Source of the DNA: Oscillospiraceae bacterium
Lineage (GTDB): Bacteria; Bacillota_A; Clostridia; Oscillospirales; Ruminococcaceae
Direction of reading: 5' to 3'
Assembly: GCA_017440445.1 (NCBI GenBank)
Contig: JAFSHE010000398.1
Span: forward strand, 1 to 9,374
Length of the DNA stretch: 9,374 nt
Shown one piece after another: positions 1-6,685 of this stretch. Both the position numbers and the translations under genes were made by a program. A model generated the notes under the pieces. The model was not told the DNA's origin and made no database searches. It saw only the letters and a list, made by a program, of their open reading frames with translations. The first letter of the stretch is position 1. The number at the start of each line of letters is the position of its first letter.

Positions 1-453
1 ATCGCCGCCCTCAGTTCCGAGGGAAACTGTATTCTCATAAGCCTCTCTTGCAACGGTAAGGATAGTACCCTCCGGGGGCTGCATAACAGACTTGTAAGCC
101 GCATCAACGCCAAGCTTGAATGCCGCAGAAAGGTCCTTTGCGTCTGCCTCTGCCTTTCCTGCAAGACCCTTTGAAAGTCCTCTGAAGATAAGGGAGAGGA
201 TAACGCCTGAGTTTCCTCTTGCACCTCTCAGCATAGCAGAAGCAACCGTCTTTGCCGCATCGCCTACTGCTACCCCGTCGGAGGTATTCTTCATCTCTGC
301 CAGCGCATTGCTGATAGTCATTGACATATTAGTTCCCGTATCACCGTCAGGTACAGGGAATACGTTTAACTCATCGACTGCCTGTTTCTGATTTGAAATG
401 TTGTTAGCTCCCGAGATCACTGCGTCTCTGAAAAGCTTTCCTGTAATCACCAT
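1..453 (-). CDS. fakA: DhaL-domain fatty acid kinase FakA/YloV (N-terminal 151 residues, cut by window edge)
   Basis: This is the ATP-binding subunit of the two-part fatty acid kinase, which phosphorylates fatty acids held by a FakB (DegV-family) carrier so they can enter phospholipid synthesis. Seen: 151 open codons from an ATG at 453, preceded at a good distance by AGGAAGG. The DhaL (DAK2) nucleotide-binding motif NVFPVPDGDTGTNM lies at residues 30-43; D36 and D38 are the expected metal-binding acidic residues. A second DhaL signature, RGARGNSGVILS, is at residues 76-87. The family usually has about 550 residues, so the middle and C-terminal domains lie left of the window. It starts 47 nt after the Asp23-like gene, the same order as yloU-yloV in Bacillus subtilis. 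A dihydroxyacetone kinase subunit is the main alternative, but the N-terminal context and the neighbour favour FakA. Confidence 0.9.
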   Translation of the reverse strand, partial: MVITGKLFRDAVISGANNISNQKQAVDELNVFPVPDGDTGTNMSMTISNALAEMKNTSDGVAVGDAAKTVASAMLRGARGNSGVILSLIFRGLSKGLAGKAEADAKDLSAAFKLGVDAAYKSVMQPPEGTILTVAREAYENTVSLGTEGGD

Positions 454-500
454 TTTTTAGAGATCCTTCCTGTTTTTCATTTATGGATTTATTGCTGAAA

Positions 501-857
501 TTATACTCTGATACCGTCAACAAATACGTTTACACGCTCAACGGAAATTCCTGTGCTTTCCTCAACGGTATAACGCACCTTGTTCATGATGCTCTTTACC
601 ACAGCGCCAACGTTAACACCGTACATCACTGTGATATGCAGGTCAACGACCAGCTTATCCTTACCTACTCTGACGGAAATACCGGGCTGTGCACCCTTAT
701 TCTTCAGAAACGGCAGAGATGCCATTATCGTCTGCTTTGCGCTGCTGACATTCATCCTTACAACGCCGAAACAGTTGGTAACAGTATTGCTGATAAGCGA
801 CATAAAATACTCCTCGGATATGGTTATCATACCCACGTGATTCTGTACCCTGATCAT
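501..857 (-). CDS. Asp23/Gls24 family envelope stress protein (YloU-like)
   Basis: A 118-residue Asp23/Gls24-family protein. Family members are small alpha/beta proteins linked to cell-envelope homeostasis and alkaline or general stress; the molecular activity is unclear. The typical layout is visible: an N-terminal segment (GMITISEEYFMSLI, about residues 9-22) that in this family leads into a helix, a central region ending in a strand (KLVVDLHITVMYGVNV, about 68-83), then a long helix (VGAVVKSIMNKVRYTVEESTGI) and a final VERVNVFVDGIRV strand. There is no signal peptide and no membrane segment. The ATG at 857 has AAAGGAGG about 7 nt upstream. The gene lies 13 nt after ispE and 47 nt before fakA. 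Because the B. subtilis pair yloU-yloV has this order, it is better read as a YloU orthologue than as YqhY; that is inference from context. Confidence 0.9.
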   Translation of the reverse strand: MIRVQNHVGMITISEEYFMSLISNTVTNCFGVVRMNVSSAKQTIMASLPFLKNKGAQPGISVRVGKDKLVVDLHITVMYGVNVGAVVKSIMNKVRYTVEESTGISVERVNVFVDGIRV

Positions 858-870
858 AAGCAGCCTCCTT

Positions 871-1716
871 TTATGAGATAATTAAATTATTTACCATAGG
901 ATGGCATACCGATGTAAAGTATGCCGTAAAGCGCTTTGCCGCTTCAGCCGCTGCGCCGTCATTTTCAAAAATGCCGAATACCGCTGCGCCGCTGCCCGTA
1001 AGCATTGCCCCGAGCGCACCTGCCGATATCAGCTCATTTTTGATATTTTCTATACGTTTATCCTCATAGAGGACCTCGAATACATTGTACATTTTATCTG
1101 CAAAGCATCCTTTTCCAAGAGCCGTGCAGAACTCACCAAGTCCGTTTTTTGCAGGAACAGGGTTTCTGTCATAGCGAGAGTATGCTTCCCCTGTGGGACA
1201 CGTAAAATCAGGCATTACGATAAGCACTGAATACCCGCTCATTTCAGGAGCTTCGGACGTCTCCTCGCCTATTCCCTTGCAGACCTTTGTTCCTCCTGCA
1301 AGACAGAACGGAACATCCGCACCAAGCGAAAGTGCAATATCATAAAGCTTATCCTGTGAAACTCGTCCATAATGTCTGTCCAGTACAAACAGAACAGCCG
1401 CCGCATCTGCGCTGCCGCCGCCCATTCCCGCACCACTGGGAATACGCTTTTGTATATCTATCATTATCTGTGCAGAAGTCCCCGCAGCAGCGAGATATCT
1501 TTCTGCTGCCTTGTAGGCGATATTCCTTTCATCAGCGGGGATAAGCGGATCGTCACAATGAAGCACAATACCGTTTCCCGCACAGACACCGACCTGCACC
1601 GTATCACGCAGCGATACGCTCTGCATGACTGTTTCAAGCGTATGATATCCGTCCGCTCTCCTGCCTGTTATATCAAGATAAAGGTTTATCTTCGCACAAG
1701 CTTCTATCGTATACAT
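871..1716 (-). CDS. ispE: 4-diphosphocytidyl-2-C-methyl-D-erythritol kinase
   Basis: IspE uses ATP to phosphorylate the 2-hydroxyl of CDP-methylerythritol, the fourth step of the MEP route to isoprenoid precursors. The protein has 281 residues, normal for the family. It shows the GHMP-kinase pattern: AKINLYLDITGRRADGYHTLET at residues 8-29 contains K9 and H25; the glycine-rich ATP loop IPSGAGMGGGSADAA is at 92-106; and LGADVPFCLAGG at 131-142 holds D134, expected to pair with K9 in catalysis. A late GSGAAVFGIF motif is also present. The ATG at 1716 shares its A with the TAA stop of the aminotransferase (TAATG), and an AGGAG sits 11 nt upstream inside that gene, so translational re-initiation is likely. 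No truncation is seen. The enzyme identity is near certain; the functional link to its neighbours is not evident. Confidence 0.97.
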   Translation of the reverse strand: MYTIEACAKINLYLDITGRRADGYHTLETVMQSVSLRDTVQVGVCAGNGIVLHCDDPLIPADERNIAYKAAERYLAAAGTSAQIMIDIQKRIPSGAGMGGGSADAAAVLFVLDRHYGRVSQDKLYDIALSLGADVPFCLAGGTKVCKGIGEETSEAPEMSGYSVLIVMPDFTCPTGEAYSRYDRNPVPAKNGLGEFCTALGKGCFADKMYNVFEVLYEDKRIENIKNELISAGALGAMLTGSGAAVFGIFENDGAAAEAAKRFTAYFTSVCHPMVNNLIIS

Positions 1717-2891
1717 TATGCCTTGTACTCCTGCAAGAACTCACGGATACGTCCGAGAGCAGTCGTAAGATGCTGTACCGAATATGCATAGGAAACACGC
1801 ACAAAGCCCTCGCCGCTTTCTCCGAATGCACTTCCCGGAACTACTGCGACCTTCTTGTCATATATAAGCCTCTCACAGAACTCCGCAGAGGTCATTCCCG
1901 TGGATTTTATACAGGGGAATACATAAAATGCGCCCTCAGGCTCGAAGCAGTCAAGACCCATATCGTTAAAGCCCTTCACAAGCAGACGACGACGCATATC
2001 GTACTCCTCTACCATCTTGTCCACTTCCTCACGGCACTTTGTCATAGCCACGATAGCAGCGTACTGGCTGACAGTAGGACTGGACATTATACAATACTGA
2101 TGCAGCTTAAGCATCTGCTTCATCACAGGCTGAGGACCTGCCGCATAACCAAGACGCCAGCCAGTCATGGCGTAAGCCTTGGAAAATCCGTTTATCACTA
2201 TCGTGCGCTCTCTCATGCCGTCCAGTTCAGCAAAGGAAACATGCTTTGCGCCGTTGTAGGTCATCTCGGAATAGATCTCATCCGACAGCACCATGATATC
2301 CGTTCCTCTGAGTACGTCAGCTATCTGCTCCAGATGCTCTCTGCGCATTACAGCGCCTGTGGGATTATTCGGAAACGGAAGCACCAGAAGCTTTGTTCTC
2401 GGCGTTATCTTTTCCTTAAGAGCCTGTGCAGTAAGACGGAAATTATCCTCACGCTTTGTAACGATGGGAACAGCTGTACCTCCGCATACAGTCACAAGCG
2501 GAGAATAGCATACAAAGCTAGGCTCAGGAACAAGCACCTCGTCGCCCTCATTTATCAGGGTACGGAACGCCATATCTATCGCTTCAGAGCCACCGACTGT
2601 GATTATTATTTCCTTTTCGGGACTGTAATCTGTATGAATAGTTTCCTTCAGATATTCAGAAACGACCTTTCTCAGCTCAATAAGACCGCTGTTTGCGGTG
2701 TATGCAGTCTTTCCCTTTTCAAGGATACGTATTGCCTCTTTGCGGGCAGCCCAGGGGGTCTTGAAATCAGGCTCACCTACCGAGAGAGAAATAACGCCCT
2801 CCACCGACTGAGCTATATCAAAAAACTTTCTTATTCCCGACGGCTGGATGCCCTTTATACGCTCGGGAATGATCTTGTCATAATCTATCAC
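1716..2891 (-). CDS. Class I/II PLP-dependent aminotransferase (aspartate/aromatic or PatA type)
   Basis: A fold-type I aminotransferase of 391 residues, full length for the family. Visible landmarks are the N-terminal SLSVGEPDFKTP (35-46), the AYTANSGLIELR substrate region (63-74), the phosphate-binding GGSEAID (100-106), the LPFPNNPTGA loop with N176 (171-180), DEIY (204-207) which contacts the PLP ring, the PLP lysine K238 in NGFSKAYAMTGWRLGY (234-249) with R246, and the carboxylate-binding R365 near the C terminus. The start is a GTG at 2889-2891, overlapping the regulator stop (GTGA); an in-frame stop at 2910-2912 leaves no ATG upstream. GGAG lies 12 nt before it. Substrate cannot be read from sequence: aspartate, aromatic amino acids or N-acetyl-diaminopimelate (PatA) are all possible. 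The coupled Lrp gene suggests amino-acid-responsive control. Confidence 0.93.
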   Translation of the reverse strand: MIDYDKIIPERIKGIQPSGIRKFFDIAQSVEGVISLSVGEPDFKTPWAARKEAIRILEKGKTAYTANSGLIELRKVVSEYLKETIHTDYSPEKEIIITVGGSEAIDMAFRTLINEGDEVLVPEPSFVCYSPLVTVCGGTAVPIVTKREDNFRLTAQALKEKITPRTKLLVLPFPNNPTGAVMRREHLEQIADVLRGTDIMVLSDEIYSEMTYNGAKHVSFAELDGMRERTIVINGFSKAYAMTGWRLGYAAGPQPVMKQMLKLHQYCIMSSPTVSQYAAIVAMTKCREEVDKMVEEYDMRRRLLVKGFNDMGLDCFEPEGAFYVFPCIKSTGMTSAEFCERLIYDKKVAVVPGSAFGESGEGFVRVSYAYSVQHLTTALGRIREFLQEYKA

Positions 2892-3367
2892 GGGGATACA
2901 AGGCTCCTTTCATCGGTAGTATCCTCGCTGAATACATGGTTCTTCTCCTTGTATCTCTTGAGGATGAAATGAGTTGCAGTGGAGATAACTCCCTCCAGTG
3001 CGGAAAGTCTTTCAGACACGAACAATGCTACCTTTCTGAGGCTTGTTCCGGTCACGATAACAGACAGATCATAAGCTCCGCTGAGCAGGAATACGCTGTC
3101 TACTTCCTCATATTCCATGATGGTGTGAGCAAGGTCATCAAAACCCTTACCCTTCATCGGAGCGACCTTTATCTCTATTATAGCGGTAACACGGGTATCA
3201 TCCACGCTCTCCTCGTTTATGATAGCGGTGTATCCCATGATTATTCCGTCGTTTTCAAGCTTTGCGATCTGCGCCGCCACTTCCGCCTCAGTAGTACCGA
3301 GCATCGCCGCCAGCTCCGCATTGGAAAGTCTGGCATTCTGTCGTAATAAATCAAGCAGCTTGTTCAT
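2888..3367 (-). CDS. Lrp/AsnC family transcriptional regulator
   Basis: A 159-residue Lrp/AsnC (feast/famine) regulator, likely a cytoplasmic DNA-binding protein that assembles into dimers or octamers and senses an amino acid. The N-terminal winged helix-turn-helix is clear: LLDLLRQNARLSNAELAAML, then the recognition helix around EAEVAAQIAKLENDGII (27-43) and the wing IMGYTAIINEE. The ligand-binding RAM (ACT-like) domain follows from about residue 58 (RVTAIIEIKV to GAYDLSVIVTG). The C terminus carries a polar tail. The ATG at 3367 has a perfect AGGAGG 8 nt upstream. The gene starts 19 nt after the PHP gene and its TGA overlaps the GTG of the aminotransferase, so the two are probably translated in a coupled way. 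A local regulator of this operon is plausible; ligand and target sites are unknown. Confidence 0.94.
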   Translation of the reverse strand: MNKLLDLLRQNARLSNAELAAMLGTTEAEVAAQIAKLENDGIIMGYTAIINEESVDDTRVTAIIEIKVAPMKGKGFDDLAHTIMEYEEVDSVFLLSGAYDLSVIVTGTSLRKVALFVSERLSALEGVISTATHFILKRYKEKNHVFSEDTTDERSLVSP

Positions 3368-3386
3368 AACATTTTCCTCCTGTTAT

Positions 3387-4277
3387 TCAGATCTTTATAA
3401 ATTTCGGCTGTTTTCTGCTGAAAACGCATATCTCGCCGAAGCCTATTTCTTTTAGTATCGAAAGCACCTGCGGGATATCCGCACCCACATCGCATACACG
3501 ATGCGCATCTGAGCCAACTGTTATCATCCGTCCGCCCTTTTCACGGTAAAGTCTGATATACTCAGCGTTCGGCATAGGAACATGTAGTCCCTTGCGTATT
3601 CCCGAGGAATTCACCTCTAAGGCGATGTCGTTTTTTATGATGGCATCAAGTATCTTGTCAATGATATTATCATATCGCTCCATATCCACAAAATGCCCGC
3701 CCACATCACCGCTTATAAAGCGAAGCGGAAATGTAAGATGCGACAAAGAGCAGAACTTTCCCCACTCTGCAAGAGCAAGCTCCTCCTCGAAATACTCATC
3801 CATGCAGCGGTATCTATCCTCATCGCTGTCGGGAATACGGTCAAGGCGAGGATAAGTCCTTGTGCGGTGAGTCGATCCAAGTACGAAATCATAGTCGTTC
3901 TCTGCCAGTATCCGCTCTGCCTGCGGCAGATCGTAAAGCGCCTGCCCAAGCTCCGCACCGTAGTATATCTCCATCCTGCCTTCGTACTGGACCTTAAGCT
4001 TTTCAAACACCCCACGGGAACGCTGTATCGCACCCCAGTAGTCCCAGCTTTCCATCTTTTCGTTTTCGATATGGTCGGTCAGTGCGAAGTGCTTTATCCC
4101 AAGCTCACAGGCTCGGGCTGCCATAAGCTCGGGAGCATCCTTTCCGTCATGGGAAAGTGTGGAGTGTGTATGACAATCCACTGAGATCCCCGAAATAATG
4201 ATATTGCTCAATTGTAACTCTCTTTTCTGTTGTTCTTTTTCTGTATACTTCATACGGCGAATTAAAAATTTATACAT
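3387..4277 (-). CDS. PHP-domain phosphoesterase, histidinol-phosphatase type
   Basis: A polymerase-and-histidinol-phosphatase (PHP) metallo-hydrolase; the closest characterised relatives remove phosphate from L-histidinol phosphate in histidine synthesis. The metal ligands are all visible: DCHTHS (34-39), LTDH (66-69), GAEL with E109, GSTH with H137, SLSH with H180, and GSDAH (255-259). LEVNSSGIRKG (220-230) matches the conserved HisK-type segment. Length from the ATG at 4277 is 296, a little long. Other starts are an ATG at 4253 without a clear ribosome site and a TTG at 4211 preceded by AAGAGAG, which would give 274 residues. The N-terminal 30 residues are charged and unlike a core PHP fold, so the true start is uncertain. 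It is the first gene of the minus-strand operon. No other histidine gene is nearby, so the substrate is not proven. Confidence 0.88.
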   Translation of the reverse strand: MYKFLIRRMKYTEKEQQKRELQLSNIIISGISVDCHTHSTLSHDGKDAPELMAARACELGIKHFALTDHIENEKMESWDYWGAIQRSRGVFEKLKVQYEGRMEIYYGAELGQALYDLPQAERILAENDYDFVLGSTHRTRTYPRLDRIPDSDEDRYRCMDEYFEEELALAEWGKFCSLSHLTFPLRFISGDVGGHFVDMERYDNIIDKILDAIIKNDIALEVNSSGIRKGLHVPMPNAEYIRLYREKGGRMITVGSDAHRVCDVGADIPQVLSILKEIGFGEICVFSRKQPKFIKI

Positions 4278-4307
4278 AAATCTTTCGCCGCAGACAGTTT
4301 TTTTATT

Positions 4308-4336
4308 ATTTTATCACAAAAATTCAAATTTGTCTA
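4308..4336 (-). promoter_or_regulatory. Sigma-A-like promoter for the minus-strand operon
   Basis: Read on the minus strand, TAGACA (4331-4336) and TAAAAT (4308-4313) are separated by exactly 17 nt. Each hexamer matches the vegetative consensus at 5 of 6 positions. Transcription would begin near 4301, about 25 nt before the ATG at 4277. The surrounding DNA is very AT-rich, so chance matches are possible, but the position fits a leader for the PHP gene and everything downstream of it. Confidence 0.6.
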
Positions 4337-4344
4337 TGAATACA

Positions 4345-4373
4345 TTTACTTTTTCAAAAAATTTTAGTATAAT
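4345..4373 (+). promoter_or_regulatory. Sigma-A-like promoter for the ACT/UPF0210 operon
   Basis: TTTACT (4345-4350), a 17-nt spacer and a perfect TATAAT (4368-4373) form a vegetative promoter. The expected start is near 4380, giving a leader of about 70 nt before the ATG at 4452. It stands back to back with the minus-strand promoter; the two -35 boxes are only 8 nt apart, so one regulator bound between them could affect both operons. Confidence 0.75.
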
Positions 4374-4383
4374 AGATAAGAAA

Positions 4384-4419
4384 TATAAAATTAAAGGCAT
4401 GCGGGCGGTCAATTTTATA
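4384..4419 (+). repeat. 9-bp inverted repeat in the leader of the ACT gene
   Basis: TATAAAATT (4384-4392) and its exact reverse complement AATTTTATA (4411-4419) flank an 18-nt, G-rich centre. The repeat lies just after the predicted transcription start and before the AGGAGG at 4439-4444. It could be an operator or a weak RNA hairpin. The arms are almost all A/T, so a chance origin in AT-rich DNA is a real possibility. Confidence 0.35.
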
Positions 4420-4451
4420 CAATAGACACCTGCAGAACAGGAGGACAAACA

Positions 4452-4721
4452 ATGAGAGCAGTAGTAGCTGTTATCGGTAAGGACACAGTAGGTATCCTCG
4501 CAAAGGTGAGCGGTATCTGTGCAGAATGCAGAGCAAATGTAATGGATGTTACCCAGACCATCATGCAGGATCTTTTCGCAATGACCATGATGATCGAGAT
4601 ATCCGATCTTACCATAGCTTATGCGGATTTTGCAGACAAGCTTACAGCAGCAGGCAAGGAGATGGGACTTCAGGTGCATGTAATGCACGAGGACATCTTC
4701 AATGCGATGCACCGCATCTGA
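4452..4721 (+). CDS. UPF0237 ACT-domain protein
   Basis: An 89-residue protein made of a single ACT domain of the UPF0237 type (GcvR-like). It follows the beta-alpha-beta-beta-alpha-beta layout: RAVVAVIGKDTVGILAKVS (2-20) is the first strand and helix with the ligand-loop GKDTVGI, then ANVMDVTQTIMQDLFAMTMMIEI, a helix (ADFADKLTAAGKEMG) and the last strand LQVHVMHEDIF. ACT domains bind small ligands, usually amino acids, and act as dimers. The length is full for the family. AGGAGG ends 7 nt before the ATG, and the gene closes with tandem stops TGATAA. The UPF0210 gene begins 40 nt later and the two families are commonly adjacent, so this is probably its sensor or regulatory partner. The ligand is not known. 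Confidence 0.93.
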   Translation: MRAVVAVIGKDTVGILAKVSGICAECRANVMDVTQTIMQDLFAMTMMIEISDLTIAYADFADKLTAAGKEMGLQVHVMHEDIFNAMHRI

Positions 4722-4761
4722 TAATGCCCGCATTCAAATAAATTAAGGAGTAAACGAAAGT

Positions 4762-6120
4762 ATGCTTAATTCAGGAGATATTCTTGAGACCATAAAGATG
4801 ATACAGGAGGAGAATCTTGATATCCGTACCATAACCATGGGTATCTCTCTCATCGACTGTATCGACAGCGACGAAAACCGTGCCTGCGACAGGATCTACG
4901 AAAAGATGATGCGCAAGGCTGAAAACCTCGTAAAGACAGGCGAGGACATTGAAAAGCAGTACGGAATACCAATCATCAACAAGAGAATTTCCGTTACGCC
5001 TATCTCTATCGTTGCCGCTGCTACCCGCAGCAAGAACCCCGTAAAATTCGCAAAGACTCTTCAGCGTGTTGCAGAGGGCACAGGCGTAAACTACATCGGC
5101 GGCTATTCCGCACTGGTACATAAGGGATATGCGGCAGGCGACCTTGAGCTTATCAACTCTATCCCCGAGGCTATGGCGGAGACATCCAATGTATGTTCCT
5201 CCGTGAACATAGGCTCTACCAAGGCAGGAATCAATATGGACGCTGTCTCCATGATGGGTAAGGTCATCTATGACGCAGCAAACGCAACAAAGGATAATTT
5301 CTGTTTCGGTGCTGCTAAGATAGTTGTATTCTGCAACGCTCCCGAGGACAACCCCTTTATGGCAGGCGCATTCCACGGTGTAGGTGAATACGATACAGAG
5401 ATAAACGTAGGTGTTTCCGGTCCCGGTGTTGTAAGAGCAGCTATCGCAAAGCACCCCGAGGCTAACATGACAGAGATTGCTGACATAATCAAAAAGACCG
5501 CATTCAAGATAACACGTATGGGTCAGCTTGTAGGTACAGAGGCATCCAGACGTCTTGGTGTTCCTTTCGGAATAGTTGACCTATCCCTTGCTCCTACTCC
5601 CGCAGTTGGCGACTCTGTTGCTCACATTCTTGAGGAGATCGGTCTTGAAAGCTGTGGTACTCATGGTACTACTGCCTGCCTCGCTATGCTCAATGACGCA
5701 GTAAAGAAGGGCGGCGTAATGGCATCCTCCCACGTAGGCGGACTTTCCGGTGCCTTCATCCCTGTTTCTGAGGACGCAGGAATGATAGACGCCGCTGTAT
5801 GCGGTGCGCTCTCCCTCGAAAAGCTCGAGGCTATGACCGCTGTATGCTCCGTAGGACTTGATATGATATGCATCCCCGGAGATACTCCCGTAGATACTAT
5901 TTCCGCTATCATCGCAGACGAGGCAGCTATCGGTATGGTGAACTCCAAGACCACAGCTGTTCGTGTGATCCCCGCAATCGGCATGAAGGAAGGCGACATG
6001 CTTGAATTCGGCGGTCTGTTCGGAAGCGGACCAGTTATGAAGATAAACAAGTTCTCCTCCAGCAAGTTCATCAGCCGTGGCGGTAGAATTCCTGCCCCGA
6101 TGCAGAGCCTGAAGAACTGA
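4762..6120 (+). CDS. UPF0210 (DUF711, 'PFL family') protein
   Basis: A 452-residue member of UPF0210/DUF711, full length for the family. The fold has been described as similar to pyruvate formate-lyase, but no reaction is established to my knowledge. Seen: the N-terminal [20 protein letters not shown], a glycine-rich [12 protein letters not shown] region (about 112-123), [16 protein letters not shown] (149-164), [52 protein letters not shown], and near the C terminus [16 protein letters not shown] and [11 protein letters not shown]. The C-terminal region lacks the usual glycyl-radical signature RVxGY; RVIPAIG is the nearest stretch. There is no signal peptide or clear membrane helix, so it is likely cytosolic. 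AAGGAG lies 11 nt before the ATG. It follows the ACT gene by 40 nt and is closed by a terminator, so the pair forms a self-contained operon. Confidence 0.93.
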   Translation: MLNSGDILETIKMIQEENLDIRTITMGISLIDCIDSDENRACDRIYEKMMRKAENLVKTGEDIEKQYGIPIINKRISVTPISIVAAATRSKNPVKFAKTLQRVAEGTGVNYIGGYSALVHKGYAAGDLELINSIPEAMAETSNVCSSVNIGSTKAGINMDAVSMMGKVIYDAANATKDNFCFGAAKIVVFCNAPEDNPFMAGAFHGVGEYDTEINVGVSGPGVVRAAIAKHPEANMTEIADIIKKTAFKITRMGQLVGTEASRRLGVPFGIVDLSLAPTPAVGDSVAHILEEIGLESCGTHGTTACLAMLNDAVKKGGVMASSHVGGLSGAFIPVSEDAGMIDAAVCGALSLEKLEAMTAVCSVGLDMICIPGDTPVDTISAIIADEAAIGMVNSKTTAVRVIPAIGMKEGDMLEFGGLFGSGPVMKINKFSSSKFISRGGRIPAPMQSLKN

Positions 6121-6142
6121 TTTTATCAAAATACTCTTTTCC

Positions 6143-6170
6143 GGAGCCTGAAGAAATTCAGGCTCCTTTT
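6143..6170 (+). terminator. Intrinsic terminator after the UPF0210 gene
   Basis: A perfect 10-bp stem (GGAGCCTGAA pairs with TTCAGGCTCC) closes on a GAAA tetraloop and is followed by TTTTGTATTTTG. It begins 22 nt after the UPF0210 stop. The opposite strand lacks a U-run after the stem, so it acts in the plus direction only, separating the UPF0210 operon from the ATPase operon. Confidence 0.93.
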
Positions 6171-6210
6171 GTATTTTGTTCCTCAGATGTGTAAGAATAA
6201 CCACATATAT

Positions 6211-6232
6211 GAAATTCAAGGTACGAAATTCA
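6211..6232 (+). repeat. Short direct repeat upstream of the V-ATPase promoter
   Basis: GAAATTCA occurs at 6211-6218 and again at 6225-6232, a period of 14 nt. A small dyad, ACAAA-C-TTTGT (6232-6242), overlaps the end of the second copy. The pair lies about 36 nt before the candidate -35 box at 6268 and could be a regulator site. The short length and AT-rich setting make chance quite possible. Confidence 0.3.
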
Positions 6233-6267
6233 CAAACTTTGTAGAATTAATTTGTGCAATATTGCTA

Positions 6268-6296
6268 TTGAAGATTTTTGTGTTTTGGATTATGAT
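6268..6296 (+). promoter_or_regulatory. Candidate promoter of the V-ATPase operon
   Basis: TTGAAG (6268-6273), a 17-nt spacer and TATGAT (6291-6296) form a plausible sigma-A promoter (4/6 and 5/6 matches) that would start near 6303, about 57 nt before the first ATPase gene. A second candidate is an extended -10, TGCTATATA at 6315-6323, which lacks a convincing -35. The 6171-6359 interval holds no gene that I can support, only these control signals. Confidence 0.55.
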
Positions 6297-6359
6297 AAGT
6301 AATGGTTTTTGTTTTGCTATATATAAATAGGTAGAATTTTTTAAAAGGCAGGGTTTATT

Positions 6360-6668
6360 ATGGATATCTTGCAGGAAATAATTGAAATGGATAAGGCTGC
6401 TGCAGCCCGTGCAGATGAGGCACGAGAAACAGAGATCAACAGACTGAATGCTCTGGATGAGAAAAGCTCCCGCAGAACAGAAAAGGCTGTGGCTAACGAA
6501 AAGGCACAGGCCGAAGCTTTCCGTGCGCAGCGTGAACAGCAGCTTACACAAAAACGCTCCGATACAAAGAAAGAGCTTGATGAAAGCATCGCCCGCCTTG
6601 ACGGGATATTCGACGCACACTATGAAGAGTGGCAGTCGGAAATAATCAGCCGTATAACAGGCACATGA
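6360..6668 (+). CDS. V/A-type ATPase peripheral-stalk coiled-coil subunit (G/H type, NtpF-like)
   Basis: A 102-residue, highly charged protein that is nearly all predicted helix. From about residue 5 to 85 it is rich in A, E, K, R and Q, with runs such as AAAARADEARETEINRLNAL and EKAQAEAFRAQREQQLTQKR, typical of the coiled coil that pairs with subunit E to form the peripheral stalk of V/A-ATPases. A short tail (DAHYEEWQSEIISRIT) with an aromatic cluster follows. Sequence conservation in this subunit is low, so the assignment rests on length, composition and its place 17 nt before subunit C. The ATG at 6360 has only a weak ribosome site (AAGGCAGGG, 6346-6354). It is the first gene after the candidate promoter and probably opens the operon. 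Confidence 0.75.
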   Translation: MDILQEIIEMDKAAAARADEARETEINRLNALDEKSSRRTEKAVANEKAQAEAFRAQREQQLTQKRSDTKKELDESIARLDGIFDAHYEEWQSEIISRITGT

Positions 6669-6685
6669 TCCCGAGGTGAGGAGAT

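Noticed and set aside
116..391. Plus-strand open frame of 91 codons at the left edge.
   Set aside because: It is the antisense shadow of the fakA DhaL domain, whose motifs are unmistakable on the minus strand.
1770..2972. A 400-codon open frame on the plus strand, antisense to the aminotransferase and part of the regulator gene.
   Set aside because: It has no ribosome binding site, no recognisable domain and a composition rich in S, H, Y, C and R. It mirrors the codon pattern of a clear enzyme on the other strand.
4393..4451. Possible riboswitch or attenuator in the leader of the ACT gene.
   Set aside because: The leader is only about 70 nt, the sole structure is an A/T-rich 9-bp dyad, and there is no terminator-antiterminator pair or known riboswitch motif.
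4771..5454. Long minus-strand open frames opposite the UPF0210 gene (this one and 5581-6219).
   Set aside because: They are antisense to a full-length conserved gene, rich in Cys, Tyr and Ser, lack ribosome sites, and the second runs through the terminator hairpin.
4762..6120. Reading UPF0210 as a true pyruvate formate-lyase with a glycyl radical.
   Set aside because: There is no adjacent Cys-Cys active-site pair, no RVxGY glycyl loop at the C terminus and no activase gene nearby. The length is also far below that of PFL.
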